Of a DNA stretch of 64,000 nucleotides, positions 26,583-36,228 are shown piece after piece. This DNA comes from Micrococcus porci (lineage in GTDB: Bacteria > Actinomycetota > Actinomycetes > Actinomycetales > Micrococcaceae), in the NCBI RefSeq assembly GCF_020097155.1, contig NZ_CP083691.1, positions 496,001 to 560,000 on the forward strand, given 5' to 3'. Every line of letters begins with the position of its first letter. Position 1 is the stretch's first letter. A program made the translations under genes and the position numbers. The notes beneath the pieces were generated by a model. It was not told the origin of the DNA, made no database searches, and worked only from the letters and a program-made list of their open reading frames with translations.

Positions 26583-27005
26583 TCAGCCCTCCGCGGGGAC
26601 CAGGACGGCCTGCAGGCGGGCGCGGCGGGCGTCGTCGTGAGGGAGCGGGGCGCCGGTCTCCGGGTCGAGGTGGACCATGACGGCGTCGCAGGTCACGCAG
26701 CGCACGCCCTCCTGCCAGAGCTCGTGGTGGAGCGTGTAGGACGTGCGGCCCAGCGCTCTCACCCAGACCTTCGCGGTGAGCTCGGGGCCGTACTCCACGG
26801 GGCGCTCGTACTCGGTGGTCATGGCGCGGACCACGCGCATCACGTCCCGGCCGACGTCGCCCTCGTCCCACGCCTTGAGCGCGCGGACGCGGGCCTCCTC
26901 GGTGAGGGTGAGGATGCGGACGTTGTTGACGTGGCCGTAGAGGTCCATGTCGGACCAGCGCAGGTCGAGGACGCCCTCGTAGGGGCGGGGCTGGGAGTCG
27001 CTCAT
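26583..27005 (-). CDS. Acyl-CoA thioesterase (hot-dog fold)
   Basis: 140 residues of the 4-hydroxybenzoyl-CoA/YbgC-type hot-dog fold: RWSDMDLYGHVNNVRIL carries the catalytic Asp and the GHVNN turn, and RALGRTSYTLHHELWQ the central strand. The natural acyl-CoA is unknown. The ATG at 27005 is six bases after TATCGT, a leaderless pattern; longer upstream frames run into the neighbouring oxidase. Confidence 0.87.
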   Translation of the reverse strand: MSDSQPRPYEGVLDLRWSDMDLYGHVNNVRILTLTEEARVRALKAWDEGDVGRDVMRVVRAMTTEYERPVEYGPELTAKVWVRALGRTSYTLHHELWQEGVRCVTCDAVMVHLDPETGAPLPHDDARRARLQAVLVPAEG

Positions 27006-27027
27006 GAGTGCACGATACCGGCGGGGC

Positions 27028-28455
27028 TCACGGGGTGAACACGATCCCGGGGTTGAGGATCCCGCGCGGGTCGAACACGGCCTTGATCCGCTCCTGCAGC
27101 CCATGCTGGGCCTCCCCGAGCTCCTCCTTGAGGAACGCGCGCTTGAGCAGCCCGACGCCGTGCTCCCCGGTGAGGGTGCCACCGAGCTCCAGGCCGGCGC
27201 GGAACAGCATGCCCGCGGCCGCCCAGACCTCCGCGGGGATGGCCTCCTGCGCGCCGTCCTCCCCGCCGACCCGGGACGGCTCGCCGAACAGCACCACGGG
27301 GTGCAGGTTCCCGTCCCCGGCGTGGGCGGAGGTGGGGATGCGCAGGCCGGTCTCCGCCTCGATCTCGCGGATCCGGGCGAACATCTCCGGCATGCGGCTG
27401 CGGGGCACGGCCACGTCCTCCACGAGCGGGGTGCCCAGGGCCTCCAGCGCCGGGAAGGCGGTGCGGCGCAGGGACACCAGGCGGTCCGCCTCGGCCGGGT
27501 CCGCGGTGACGGTGACCTCGCCCCCGGCGGAGCGGATGAGCTCGGCCATGGCCGCGGCCTGCTCGTCGGCCCCGGGCCCGTCCGCCTGCACCAGGAGGAA
27601 GGCCCCGGTCTCGGGGAGGCGAGCGGCGTCGTCGGCGGAGACGTGGGCGCGCACCGCGGCGAGCGTGGCCTCGTCCATCAGCTCCATGATCGCGGGCACG
27701 TGCCCGGCCCCGGTGATCGCGGCGGCGGCGCGGGCGCCGACGGCCACGTCCGGGAAGAACGCGCCGAGGGTGTGCACGGCGCCCTCGGGCAGGGGGCGCA
27801 GGGCCAGGGTGGCCTCCACGATCACCCCGAGCGTGCCCTCGGAGCCGATCATCAGGGCGGTGAGGTCGTAGCCGGTGACGCCCTTGACGGTGCGGTGCCC
27901 CAGGCGCATCAGCGTGCCGTCCGCGAGGACCACGGCCAGCCCCAGCACGGCCTCCCGGGTGACCCCGTACTTGGCGCAGAGCAGGCCGCCGGCGTTCATG
28001 GCGATGTTCCCGCCCACCGTGGAGATCTCCTTGGACGCCGGGTCCGGCGCCCACCACAGCCCGTGCGGCTCCAGGGCCCGGTTCAGCGCCCCGTTGAGCA
28101 CGCCCGGCTCGACGACGGCGACCCGGTCCTCCGGCGCGACCTCCAGGATCCGGTCCATCCCGGAGAGGTCCAGGACCACCTGTCCCGGCCCGGCCACGGC
28201 CCCACCGGCCAGCCCCGTCCCGGCGCCGCGGGTGACCAGGGGCGTGCCGGTGGCGTGGGCGATCCGGCACGCCGCCTGGACGTCCTCCACCGTGCGGGCC
28301 CGCACGGCCGCCAGCGGGGCGCCGGGGGAGCGGTGGCCGGAGCGGTCCGCGCGCAACGGCTCGAGCGCGGCCGGGTCGGTGACCACCGCGTCGCCGAGGG
28401 CGGCGCGCAGGCGGTGGAGGACGTCGTCGGGGGAGACGGATATGATGCAGGTCAT
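27028..28455 (-). CDS. FAD-linked oxidase (glycolate/D-lactate oxidase GlcD type)
   Basis: 475 residues. An N-terminal PCMH-type FAD domain (RGAGTGLAGGAV, and VGGNIAMNAGGLLCAKYG) precedes the FAD-oxidase C-terminal domain with TSAHAGDGNLHPV and the terminal TGEHGVGLLKRAFL. Substrates of relatives include glycolate, D-lactate and D-2-hydroxyglutarate; which applies here is not decidable. No GlcE/GlcF-like subunits accompany it, favouring a stand-alone enzyme. GGGAGGC and TACCCT both precede the ATG at 28455. Confidence 0.88.
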   Translation of the reverse strand: MTCIISVSPDDVLHRLRAALGDAVVTDPAALEPLRADRSGHRSPGAPLAAVRARTVEDVQAACRIAHATGTPLVTRGAGTGLAGGAVAGPGQVVLDLSGMDRILEVAPEDRVAVVEPGVLNGALNRALEPHGLWWAPDPASKEISTVGGNIAMNAGGLLCAKYGVTREAVLGLAVVLADGTLMRLGHRTVKGVTGYDLTALMIGSEGTLGVIVEATLALRPLPEGAVHTLGAFFPDVAVGARAAAAITGAGHVPAIMELMDEATLAAVRAHVSADDAARLPETGAFLLVQADGPGADEQAAAMAELIRSAGGEVTVTADPAEADRLVSLRRTAFPALEALGTPLVEDVAVPRSRMPEMFARIREIEAETGLRIPTSAHAGDGNLHPVVLFGEPSRVGGEDGAQEAIPAEVWAAAGMLFRAGLELGGTLTGEHGVGLLKRAFLKEELGEAQHGLQERIKAVFDPRGILNPGIVFTP

Positions 28456-28527
28456 GCCTCCCAGGGTAGGCCGGGCGCGCCCCGGGGCCCTGCCGCCGTC
28501 CCTCCCGCGGCCCCTAGGCTGGGCTGC

Positions 28528-29208
28528 ATGTCCGACGCCGCCCGCCGCCCCCGCCCGCTCGTCACCTCCCTGCGCCCCGCGGCGGCCGCCGACCACCCGG
28601 ACGCAGCCGCGGTGGCCGGGATGGCCGGGGCCCTCGCCGAGGCGTTCGCCGAGGACCCGTACACCACCTCGTTCCTGCCGCCGGACCGGCGCGAGGAGCG
28701 CCTGCGCGACTACTTCGACCTCCTGGTCCGCGAGTCCCTGGACGCCGCCGCGCGCGGACACGGCGCGGTGGACGCGGCCGTGGACCCGCGCACCGGGGAG
28801 GTGCTCGGCGTCGCCCTCTGGGAGCGGCCCGGGGCCCCGCGTCCGCCCGCCGGGCTGCTGGGGGCGCTGCGCCCGGCCGTCCCGACGGCGGCCCGCCGGT
28901 GGCGCGCGTTCGGCCGCCACGCCCTCGACCACGTCCGCACCGTGGCCGCCTGCCAGGCCGTGCGGCCCTCCGAGGAGCACTGGTACCTGCTGGAGCTGGG
29001 CACCGTGCCGTCCGCCCGCGGCCGCGGCGCGGGGCGGGCGCTCCTGGAGCGGCGGCGGCGCGAGGCCCGGGCGGCCGGCGTCGGGATCTACCTGGAGTCC
29101 TCCTCCGCGGAGAGCACCCGTTTCTACGAGCACGTCGGCTTCCGGCCGCACGGCACGGCGACGGTCCACGGCGCCGACGACCTGACCACGATGTGGTGGA
29201 AGGACTGA
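28528..29208 (+). CDS. GNAT acetyltransferase
   Basis: 226 residues with a GNAT domain: an N-terminal acceptor-binding part (about 15-140), the acetyl-CoA loop VPSARGRGAGRALLERR, and STRFYEHVGFRPHG at the end. Starts at ATG 28528, seven bases after TAGGCT, a likely leaderless promoter. glpD begins two bases after its stop, so this gene is the first of an operon with glycerol genes; its target may relate to that pathway or may not. Confidence 0.85.
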   Translation: MSDAARRPRPLVTSLRPAAAADHPDAAAVAGMAGALAEAFAEDPYTTSFLPPDRREERLRDYFDLLVRESLDAAARGHGAVDAAVDPRTGEVLGVALWERPGAPRPPAGLLGALRPAVPTAARRWRAFGRHALDHVRTVAACQAVRPSEEHWYLLELGTVPSARGRGAGRALLERRRREARAAGVGIYLESSSAESTRFYEHVGFRPHGTATVHGADDLTTMWWKD

Positions 29209-29210
29209 CC

Positions 29211-31001
29211 ATGCCCACGCTGCGCACCGTCGAGCTCTCCCCGGCCACCCGTGCCGACCACCTGGCGCGGCTGCGCGCCGCGGACGCCGACCACCCCCTG
29301 GACGTCCTCGTCGTCGGCGGAGGCTCCGCCGGGGTGGGCGCCGCGTTCGACGCCGCCACGCGCGGCCTGGACGTCGGGATCGTCGACGCCGGCGACTGGG
29401 CCGGCGGCACCTCCTCCCGCTCCTCCCGGCTGATGCATGGCGGCCTGCGCTACCTGGAGATGTTGGACGTCAAGCTCGTCTACGAGGCCCTGCGTGAGCG
29501 GGACCTGCTGCTCACCCGCACCGCCCCGCACGTGGTGCGCCCCCTGCGGTTCGTGTTCCCGCTGGAGCACGCCCGGGACCGCGGCTGGATCGGCGCCGGG
29601 GTGGGCGTGTACGACGCCATGCAGTCCGTCGGCCGCCGCCGCGCCGTGGGCGGGCACCGCCACCTGGGGCGGAAGGCGCTCGCGGAGACCTTCCCGGGGC
29701 TGGACCCGGAGGCGGCCGTCGGCGCGGTGGAGTACGCGGACGCCCAGTTCGACGACGCGCGGCTCGCCCTGCTGCTGGTGCGCTCCGCGGTGGACCTGGG
29801 GGCGGCGGCGCTGAATCACGCGCCCGTCGTCGGGTACCTCAAGGACGGCGCCGGCGCCGTGGTGGGCGCGCGCGTGCGGGAGTCCCTCACGGGCGAGGAG
29901 CTGCAGGTGCACGCCCGTGCGGTGATCCTGGCCGGCGGCGTGTGGACGCAGGAGCAGCAGGAGCTGGCCGGCGTGGACGGCGGCCTGGAGGTGCTCGCCT
30001 CCAAGGGCGTGCACGTCACCGTGCCCCGGGAGCGGATCGCGGCGGAGCCGGGCGTCGGGGTGATCACCCGCACGGAGAAGTCGGTGCTGTTCGTCATCCC
30101 CTCGGACGAGCACTGGATCATCGGCACCACGGACACCCCGTGGCGCCAGGACGTGGACCACCCGGCGGCGACGGCCGCGGACGTGGACTACGTGCTGGAG
30201 CACGCCAACGCGGTGCTCTCCGAGGACCTCACGCGCGCGGACGTGGTGGCGGTCTACGCGGGGCTGCGCCCGCTGCTGCAGCCGGCCGCGGGCGCGGACG
30301 ACGCGTCCACCAAGGTCTCCCGGGAGCACACCGTGACGGAGCTGGCCCCGGGGCTGACGGCGGTGGCCGGCGGCAAGTGGACCACCTACCGGGCCATGGC
30401 GGAGGACACCGTGGACTTCGCGGTGCGGGACCTCTTCCCCACGCGCCCCTCCCTGACGGCGCACACGCCGGTGCTCGGCGGCCTGGGCTACGCGGAGATC
30501 GCGGCGCGAGCCGCGGAGATCGCGGCGGAGCGCGGGTTCGACGCCGCCCGCGTGGACCGGTTGCTGCGCCGCTACGGCACCCTGCTGCCGCACGTGCTGG
30601 CCCTGGTGGACGCGGACCCGGCCCTGGGCGAGCCCCTGCCCGGCGGCGAGGCCTACCTGCGCGCGGAGGTCGTCTACGCGGCCCGCGCCGAGGGCGCCGT
30701 GCACCTCGACGACGTCCTGGAGCGCCGCCTGCGCCTGTCCACCGAGGTCCCCGACCGGGGCGCCGACGCCGCCTCCGAGGCCGCCGCACTCGTCGCGGAC
30801 GTCCTCGGCTGGGACGCCGCGCGCCGGGACGCCGAGGTCGCCGCCTACCGGGCGCTGGTCGCCGCGCGCCGCCGCGCGGAGGGCCTGGACGACGACGCCG
30901 CGGCCGCCGCCGAGCTGGCCGCCGCGGGCGAGCGGGCCGGCGTCGTGCCCGTGACCTCCCGGGAGACCGTGACCCCCGAGGAGAAGGGGGGCGCCCGATG
31001 A
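29211..31001 (+). CDS. glpD: Aerobic glycerol-3-phosphate dehydrogenase
   Basis: 596-residue membrane-associated flavoprotein oxidising glycerol-3-phosphate to dihydroxyacetone phosphate and passing electrons to menaquinone. FAD-binding motif [16 protein letters not shown] (about 32-47), then [23 protein letters not shown] and [18 protein letters not shown], all glpD signatures. The C-terminal cap domain (about 420-560) is present. It begins two bases after the GNAT stop and overlaps glpK by ATGA. No glpF is next to it. Confidence 0.93.
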   Translation: MPTLRTVELSPATRADHLARLRAADADHPLDVLVVGGGSAGVGAAFDAATRGLDVGIVDAGDWAGGTSSRSSRLMHGGLRYLEMLDVKLVYEALRERDLLLTRTAPHVVRPLRFVFPLEHARDRGWIGAGVGVYDAMQSVGRRRAVGGHRHLGRKALAETFPGLDPEAAVGAVEYADAQFDDARLALLLVRSAVDLGAAALNHAPVVGYLKDGAGAVVGARVRESLTGEELQVHARAVILAGGVWTQEQQELAGVDGGLEVLASKGVHVTVPRERIAAEPGVGVITRTEKSVLFVIPSDEHWIIGTTDTPWRQDVDHPAATAADVDYVLEHANAVLSEDLTRADVVAVYAGLRPLLQPAAGADDASTKVSREHTVTELAPGLTAVAGGKWTTYRAMAEDTVDFAVRDLFPTRPSLTAHTPVLGGLGYAEIAARAAEIAAERGFDAARVDRLLRRYGTLLPHVLALVDADPALGEPLPGGEAYLRAEVVYAARAEGAVHLDDVLERRLRLSTEVPDRGADAASEAAALVADVLGWDAARRDAEVAAYRALVAARRRAEGLDDDAAAAAELAAAGERAGVVPVTSRETVTPEEKGGAR

Positions 31002-32602
31002 GCGCGCCGCGGTACGTGATGGCGATCGACCAGGGGACCACCTCCACCCGGGCGATCCTCTTCGACCACGCGGGCGACGCCGTGGCCACCGGGCAGTTGG
31101 AGCACGCCCAGCACTTCCCGCGCGCCGGCTGGGTGGAGCACGACCCGCTGGAGATCTGGCGGAACACCCGCGAGGCGATCGGCCAGGCGCTCTCCCGCGC
31201 GGACGCCACCCGGGACGACGTCGCCGCGATCGGCGTCACCAACCAGCGGGAGACCGCCGTCGTCTGGGACCGGACGACGGGGCGCCCCGTGCACCCGGCC
31301 ATCGTCTGGCAGGACACCCGCACCCAGCACCTGTGCGAGCGGCTCGGCGGCGACGCCGGCCCGGACCGCTGGCGCGAGCGTACCGGCCTGCCCCTGGCCA
31401 CCTACTTCGCCGGGCCCAAGGTCGCCTGGATCCTCGAGCACGTGGACGGCGCCCGCGAGGCCGCCGAGCGCGGGGACCTGCTGTTCGGCACCACCGACTC
31501 CTGGACCGTGTGGAACCTCACCGGCGGCGTCCTCGGCGGTCAGCACGTCACGGACGTCACCAACGCCTCCCGCACCCTGCTGATGGACCTCGAGACCCTC
31601 GAGTGGGACGCGGAGATCGCCGCCGAGATGGGGATCCCGGGGGGCATGCTCCCGCGGATCGTCAGCTCCTCCGCCGAGGTGGGCCACGCCGCGCCCACCT
31701 CGCTCCTGGGCGGGGTGCCGATCGCCGGGATCCTCGGGGACCAGCAGGCCGCCCTGTTCGGGCAGGCCTGCTTCGAGGCCGGGCAGGCCAAGAACACCTA
31801 CGGCACCGGCAACTTCCTGCTCGTGAACACCGGTGCGCGGCCCGTGCGCTCGCGGCACGGCCTGCTGACCACGGTGGCCCACCGGATCGGGGACGAGCCG
31901 CCCGCCTACGCCCTCGAGGGGTCCGTGGCCGTCACCGGCTCCCTGGTGCAGTGGCTCCGGGACAACCTCGGCCTGATCCGCGACGCCGCCGAGGTGGAGG
32001 AGCTGGCCGCCGGCGCCCCGGACAACGGCGGCGTGTTCGTGGTGCCCGCGTTCTCCGGCCTGTTCGCCCCGCACTGGGACCCCACCGCGCGCGGCACCAT
32101 CGTGGGCCTCACCCGCTACGCGGACCGCCGCCACCTGGCCCGCGCCGTCCTCGAGGCCACCGCCTTCCAGTCCCGCGAGGTCCTCGACGCCGTCCTCGCC
32201 GACGTCGCCGAGGCGGAGGAGGGCGCCGGCGTCGTGGGAGGGCTGACCGAGCTGAAGGTGGACGGCGGCATGGTGGCCAACGACCTGCTCATGCAGTTCC
32301 AGGCCGACGTGCTGGGCGTGCCCGTGGTGCGCCCGGAGGTCACGGAGACCACCGCCCTGGGCGCGGCCTACGCCGCTGGGCTGGCCGTCGGCTTCTGGGC
32401 GTCCACCGCGGAGCTCGCCGCGCACTGGTCCGAGGACCGCCGCTGGGAGCCCGCCATGGACCCCGAGCGCGCCGCCCGCCTGTTGCGCCTCTGGGCGCGC
32501 GCCGTGGCGCGCTCCCGCGGCTGGATCGACGACGACGTCGAGGCTCTCGCCGCCGAGACCCGCACCGCCCCCGACGCCACCCCTGCCGGAAGGACCCCGT
32601 GA
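30998..32602 (+). CDS. glpK: Glycerol kinase
   Basis: 534 residues, ATP-dependent phosphorylation of glycerol to glycerol-3-phosphate, the substrate of glpD just upstream. FGGY signatures: [18 protein letters not shown] at the N-terminus, [24 protein letters not shown] and, C-terminal, [20 protein letters not shown] slightly long C-terminus (about 20 residues). Starts inside the glpD stop (ATGA) after a GGAGAAGG ribosome site, and ends inside the start of glsA (GTGA). Confidence 0.95.
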   Translation: MSAPRYVMAIDQGTTSTRAILFDHAGDAVATGQLEHAQHFPRAGWVEHDPLEIWRNTREAIGQALSRADATRDDVAAIGVTNQRETAVVWDRTTGRPVHPAIVWQDTRTQHLCERLGGDAGPDRWRERTGLPLATYFAGPKVAWILEHVDGAREAAERGDLLFGTTDSWTVWNLTGGVLGGQHVTDVTNASRTLLMDLETLEWDAEIAAEMGIPGGMLPRIVSSSAEVGHAAPTSLLGGVPIAGILGDQQAALFGQACFEAGQAKNTYGTGNFLLVNTGARPVRSRHGLLTTVAHRIGDEPPAYALEGSVAVTGSLVQWLRDNLGLIRDAAEVEELAAGAPDNGGVFVVPAFSGLFAPHWDPTARGTIVGLTRYADRRHLARAVLEATAFQSREVLDAVLADVAEAEEGAGVVGGLTELKVDGGMVANDLLMQFQADVLGVPVVRPEVTETTALGAAYAAGLAVGFWASTAELAAHWSEDRRWEPAMDPERAARLLRLWARAVARSRGWIDDDVEALAAETRTAPDATPAGRTP

Positions 32603-33999
32603 AGCATCCCGTCCCCGACTACCTCCAGCACCTGGTGGACTCCCTGCGGGAGGACCGCCGCGGCGCGCTCGCCGACTACATCCCCGTCCTGGCGCAGGCC
32701 GACCCGGAGCGCCTGGGGATCGCCCTGGCCACCGTCACCGGGCGGCTGCACTCCGCCGGCGACGACGAGACCGAGTTCACGATCCAGTCCGTGTCCAAGC
32801 CGTTCGCGTACGCGGCGGCGCTGCAGGACCGCGGCCTGGATGCAGTGGACGCCCGGGTGGGGCTGAACCCCTCCGGCGAGGCGTTCAACGAGCTGTCCCT
32901 GGAGGCCGAGTCCAAGCGCCCGGACAACGCGATGATCAACGCCGGCGCCCTGGCCGTGCACCAGCTGCTGGTGGGCCCCTACGCGGGGCGGCAGGAGCGG
33001 CTCGACCGGCTGGTGGGGTTCATGTCCACGCTGGCGGGCCGGCGTCTGGAGATCGACCGGGAGACCTTCGAGTCGGAGATGGCCACCTCGGACCGCAACC
33101 TGTCCCTGGCGCACATGCTGCGCAGCCACGGGATCATCCAGGACCGGGCCGAGGACGTCGTCGCCGGGTACATCGCCCAGTGCTCCGTGCGGGTGACCGT
33201 GCGGGACCTGGCCCTGATGGGCGCGTGCCTGGCCTCCGGCGGCGTCCACCCGCTGACGGGCGAGCGCGTGCTGCCCTCGCTGGTGTGCCGGCAGGTGCTC
33301 TCCGTGATGTCCTCCTCCGGCATGTACGACGCCGCGGGCCAGTGGCTCGTGAACGTGGGCATCCCGGCCAAGTCGGGTGTCTCCGGCGCGGTGCTGGGGG
33401 CGCTGCCCGGCCAGGTGGGGCTGGCGGTGTTCTCCCCGCGCCTGGACGAGGTGGGCAACTCGGTGCGCGGGGTGGAGGCGTGCCGGCGGATGTCCGAGGA
33501 CATGGACCTGCACCTCATGGAGGGCGACTCCCTGGGCGGCACCGTGGTGCGGTTCGCCCGCCGGGAGGGGGACACGGTGCTGCTGCACCTGCAGGGCGTG
33601 ATCCGGTTCGGCGGGGGCGAGGCCGTGGTCACGGCCATGACGGACCTGGGCACCGGCGCGGCCGGTGGGGGTCGCGCGGCCTGGTCCGAGCACGACTACC
33701 CCGAGTGGGAGGACGCCCCCCACGGGGACGTGGCCGCCGAGGCCGGGGACCGCCGCCCCGTCGACGCCGCCGACCCGGAGGCCGCCCGCGCCGCCGCCAC
33801 CGGGGACGGCTCCGTCCACGAGGCCGCGGCGTGCGCGGTGGCCGAGGACGGGCTGCCCATCCGCACCGTGGTGCTCAACCTCGAGCGTGTGGACCGGGTC
33901 ACCGCGGTGGGCCGGCGGCTGATCGACGAGGGCGTGGACCGGCTGCGGGCCGACGGCGTGGCCGTGGAGGTCGTGGACCCGGACGGCCTGCTCGGCTGA
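32599..33999 (+). CDS. glsA: Glutaminase with C-terminal STAS-like domain
   Basis: 466 residues. Residues about 1-305 are the serine-dependent glutaminase fold: the catalytic S64-x-x-K67 in [27 protein letters not shown] and [12 protein letters not shown]. An acidic linker leads to a C-terminal domain (about 340-466) with [25 protein letters not shown]-like, as in the salt-tolerant glutaminase known from Micrococcus luteus K-3. It hydrolyses glutamine to glutamate and ammonia. The GTG overlaps the glpK stop, so it is translationally coupled to glycerol catabolism, an unexpected pairing. Confidence 0.92.
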   Translation: MKHPVPDYLQHLVDSLREDRRGALADYIPVLAQADPERLGIALATVTGRLHSAGDDETEFTIQSVSKPFAYAAALQDRGLDAVDARVGLNPSGEAFNELSLEAESKRPDNAMINAGALAVHQLLVGPYAGRQERLDRLVGFMSTLAGRRLEIDRETFESEMATSDRNLSLAHMLRSHGIIQDRAEDVVAGYIAQCSVRVTVRDLALMGACLASGGVHPLTGERVLPSLVCRQVLSVMSSSGMYDAAGQWLVNVGIPAKSGVSGAVLGALPGQVGLAVFSPRLDEVGNSVRGVEACRRMSEDMDLHLMEGDSLGGTVVRFARREGDTVLLHLQGVIRFGGGEAVVTAMTDLGTGAAGGGRAAWSEHDYPEWEDAPHGDVAAEAGDRRPVDAADPEAARAAATGDGSVHEAAACAVAEDGLPIRTVVLNLERVDRVTAVGRRLIDEGVDRLRADGVAVEVVDPDGLLG

Positions 34000-34008
34000 G
34001 GGCGCGCG

Positions 34009-34044
34009 GCCGGGCCGGTGCGGATGTGAGCCGCCCGGCCCGGC
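34009..34044 (+). terminator. Terminator of the GNAT-glpD-glpK-glsA operon
   Basis: GCCGGGCCGG (34009-34018) pairs with CCGGCCCGGC (34035-34044) across 16 nt, followed by GTGTTTCCCCTCT with a short T-rich run. It lies ten bases after the glsA stop. Confidence 0.75.
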
Positions 34045-34071
34045 GACGTGTTTCCCCTCTCACCCTCTTCT

Positions 34072-34093
34072 GTTCACCTGGTGTTCATGTTTG
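34072..34093 (+). promoter_or_regulatory. Direct repeat resembling a Pho box
   Basis: Two 11-bp units in tandem, GTTCACCTGGT (34072-34082) and GTTCATGTTTG (34083-34093), resemble the GTTCACC-type PhoP direct repeats of actinobacteria. It lies about 45 bp before the Pr6Pr gene. Two units match; a third is not evident. Confidence 0.4.
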
Positions 34094-34136
34094 AATGGTC
34101 GGCACTCCCCGACCCGACCACTCCCGAGGAACACCC

Positions 34137-34838
34137 ATGCCCGCCTGGCTCGCGCGCTTCACGCGCCCCCGCCCCGCCCCCCGGCCCTCACGCGCCGCCC
34201 GGGCCGGCTGGTGGGCCGCCGGCGCGCTGCCGCTGGTCGGCTGCCTCACCTCCTTCCCCATCGGGGCGTCCAAGCCGACCATGGTGATCCCCGGCGTCGG
34301 CTACCACGGCGGCTTCGAGGCCGGCTGGCAGCACGCGCTGAACCAGCCCGCCTACTTCACGTGGCTGTCCAACGCGATGGTGGCGGGCACCTCCCTGACG
34401 CTGGCCGCGCGCCGTGACGCCCCGACGTCGGACGCGTTCTGGGCGCTGCGCACCGCCGGGCTGGGCTCGGTGATGGTCACGGGCATCGTCTACAACGCGG
34501 TGCTGCGCGGCATGGAGCAGGACACCCTGCTCTACCGGTTCAACGACGCGGTGCAGCACGTCGTGAACCCGGTGCTGGCGCCCCTGGTGTGGGCGGCGTT
34601 CGACCCCCGCGGGCAGATCACGTACCGGCGAGCCGGGCTGGCCGCCGTCGTGCCGCTGATGTGGGCGACGGCCACGCTGGTGCGCGGAGCCCGGATCGAC
34701 TGGTACCCCTACCCGTTCCTGGACGTGCCGCGCCTGGGCTGGCGGGGCGTGGGCGCGGCCGTGTCGGTGGTGCTCGCCGGGTTCTCCGCCGTCCTGGGAC
34801 TGCTCGGCCAGGTGGACCGCCGGCTCGGCACCCGCTGA
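34137..34838 (+). CDS. Pr6Pr family membrane protein
   Basis: 233 residues with six to seven hydrophobic segments of the Pr6Pr (FAR-17a/AIG1-like) family: YFTWLSNAMVAGTSL in segment 2, TGIVYNAVLRG, and HVVNPVLAPLVWAAFDP near the centre. Function in bacteria is not established; eukaryotic relatives hydrolyse fatty-acid esters of hydroxy fatty acids. The ATG at 34137 follows GAGGA at a 6-nt gap. A possible Pho box lies upstream. Confidence 0.82.
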   Translation: MPAWLARFTRPRPAPRPSRAARAGWWAAGALPLVGCLTSFPIGASKPTMVIPGVGYHGGFEAGWQHALNQPAYFTWLSNAMVAGTSLTLAARRDAPTSDAFWALRTAGLGSVMVTGIVYNAVLRGMEQDTLLYRFNDAVQHVVNPVLAPLVWAAFDPRGQITYRRAGLAAVVPLMWATATLVRGARIDWYPYPFLDVPRLGWRGVGAAVSVVLAGFSAVLGLLGQVDRRLGTR

Positions 34839-34882
34839 GCCGGGCCCGCCGGCGGCGGGGCGCCGTCAGCCGTGCGCGGCGG

Positions 34883-35608
34883 TCAGCCGTCCTGGCGGGC
34901 GAGCCACTCCCGGCGCAGGATCCCCATGCCGAGGGAGTCGATCCAGCGGCCGTCCTGCCACAGGGCCTCCCGCATGGTGCCCTCGCGGACGAAGCCGAGC
35001 TTCTCGTAGACGTGGATCGCGCGCGGGTTGTGCTCGAACACGTCCAGGCTCACGCGGTGCAGCTCCACGGTGCGGAACGCCCAGTCCAGGGCGAGGGTGA
35101 GGGCGGCGGTGCCGATGCCGCGGTCGGTGGCGCCGGTGATCCACAGGCGCAGCGCGCAGGAGATGTTCGGCGGATCCAGGTCCATGAGGACCATCTCCCC
35201 GACGATCGTGGCGTCCTCCTCGATGACCCACACGGCCCGGTCGTCCGCCACGGACCACGCGTCGTAGTCCTCGGCCAGCTTCTCCGGGGAGCCCCACGGC
35301 TGGATCTCCCCGGAGACGATCCTGTCCGCGCGCGCCGAGCTGTGGGTGGAGCCCGTGAGCAGGAGGGTCTCCCGGTCCTGGAGCAGCGGGTAGAGGGCCG
35401 CGGCGTCGTCGGCGCCGGCGGGGCGCAGGGTGATGCGCCCGTCCGTGAGCTCCGGCGGGGAGTAGAACAGGGCCTGCACGCGGGTGGGCTCGGAGGGGCG
35501 CCGCTCGTCCGGGCCGGCGTCGTCCGCGGGGGCGCGTCCGGGGTCGGCGGTGACGGCGACGGTGGGCGCGGCCTGGGGCGATGCGTCGACGCTGGGGTCC
35601 GGTGTCAT
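34883..35608 (-). CDS. RimJ/RimL-type GNAT acetyltransferase
   Basis: 241 residues. A 45-residue Ala/Pro-rich N-terminal tail is followed by a RimJ/RimL GNAT domain: ITLRPAGADDAAALYPLL, WVIEEDATIVGEMVLMDLDP, the acetyl-CoA loop TDRGIGTAALTLALDWAF, and HNPRAIHVYEKLGFVREGTMRE. The latter half is typical of enzymes acetylating protein N-termini or small amines. The start at 35608 gives MTPDPSVDAS; a later one could also serve, since the tail is not conserved. Confidence 0.85.
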   Translation of the reverse strand: MTPDPSVDASPQAAPTVAVTADPGRAPADDAGPDERRPSEPTRVQALFYSPPELTDGRITLRPAGADDAAALYPLLQDRETLLLTGSTHSSARADRIVSGEIQPWGSPEKLAEDYDAWSVADDRAVWVIEEDATIVGEMVLMDLDPPNISCALRLWITGATDRGIGTAALTLALDWAFRTVELHRVSLDVFEHNPRAIHVYEKLGFVREGTMREALWQDGRWIDSLGMGILRREWLARQDG

Positions 35609-35677
35609 GCCCCTATGGGACCACACGGGGAGCGGGCCCGGTCGCCGGCCTCCCGCCTGGAGCGGGTGACCAGGCGA

Positions 35678-35749
35678 CCTGGGTGCAGTACTGCCACGTA
35701 TCTCCCGCTGTGCCTGGCAGTACTGCGCCCAGGTGGGGTACTGCGCCCA
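35678..35749. repeat. Hairpin and tandem GTACTGC repeats (second repeat type)
   Basis: A 19-bp inverted repeat pairs 35678-35696 with 35715-35733 (18 of 19), each arm containing CAGTACTGC. A third copy of GTACTGCGCCCA follows at 35738-35749, exactly 18 bp after the same word at 35720-35731. It lies between the YciI stop (35800) and the downstream GNAT start on the minus strand, so may end the YciI transcript. It is unrelated to the 33-bp family. Confidence 0.8.
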
Positions 35750-35799
35750 CGTGGCGCGGGGCGGAGTGAACGAGGTCGCGGCCCGCCCGCCCTCCGGGC

Positions 35800-36183
35800 T
35801 CACCCCTGCAACCGGCGGACCTCCACGGGCTGGCCGCACGCATAGGAGCCCTGCGCGGCGAGACCGCGGGCGGCGGCGTCGTCGGCGGCCTCCACTATCC
35901 AGTACCCGCCGAGGGCCATGTCCCCCTGGGCGAGGGTGCCCTCGCGGACCTCGGCCTGCGCGGCCGCCTGCCCGGCGTCGGACGCGGCGACGGCGTCCAC
36001 CACGCGGGCCTCCCCCGGCGGGGTGAGGCCGCCCGCGGCGACGAACGCGCCGGAGCCCATCAGCATCCGGTTGAAATCGTCCACGCGGGCGAACGCGGCC
36101 TGCATGTCCTCCTCGGACTCGTAGGCCGTGCCGGCGGCGTGCACGCCCGGGGCGTGCCACACCGTGATCATGTACTGGCTCAT
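35800..36183 (-). CDS. YciI-related protein
   Basis: 127 residues of the YCII/dimeric alpha-beta barrel family: an N-terminal YMITVWHAP, the central MLMGSGAFVAAGGLTPPGEARVV, and GGYWIVEAADDAAARGLA, where relatives place a catalytic Asp-His pair; here only part is seen. The function of the family is mostly unknown. It follows the NmrA-like gene on the same strand with 45 bp between. Confidence 0.82.
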   Translation of the reverse strand: MSQYMITVWHAPGVHAAGTAYESEEDMQAAFARVDDFNRMLMGSGAFVAAGGLTPPGEARVVDAVAASDAGQAAAQAEVREGTLAQGDMALGGYWIVEAADDAAARGLAAQGSYACGQPVEVRRLQG

Positions 36184-36228
36184 GCGGTCATCCCACCACA
36201 GCGGCGGGCGCCGTCACAGGCGGGCCGG

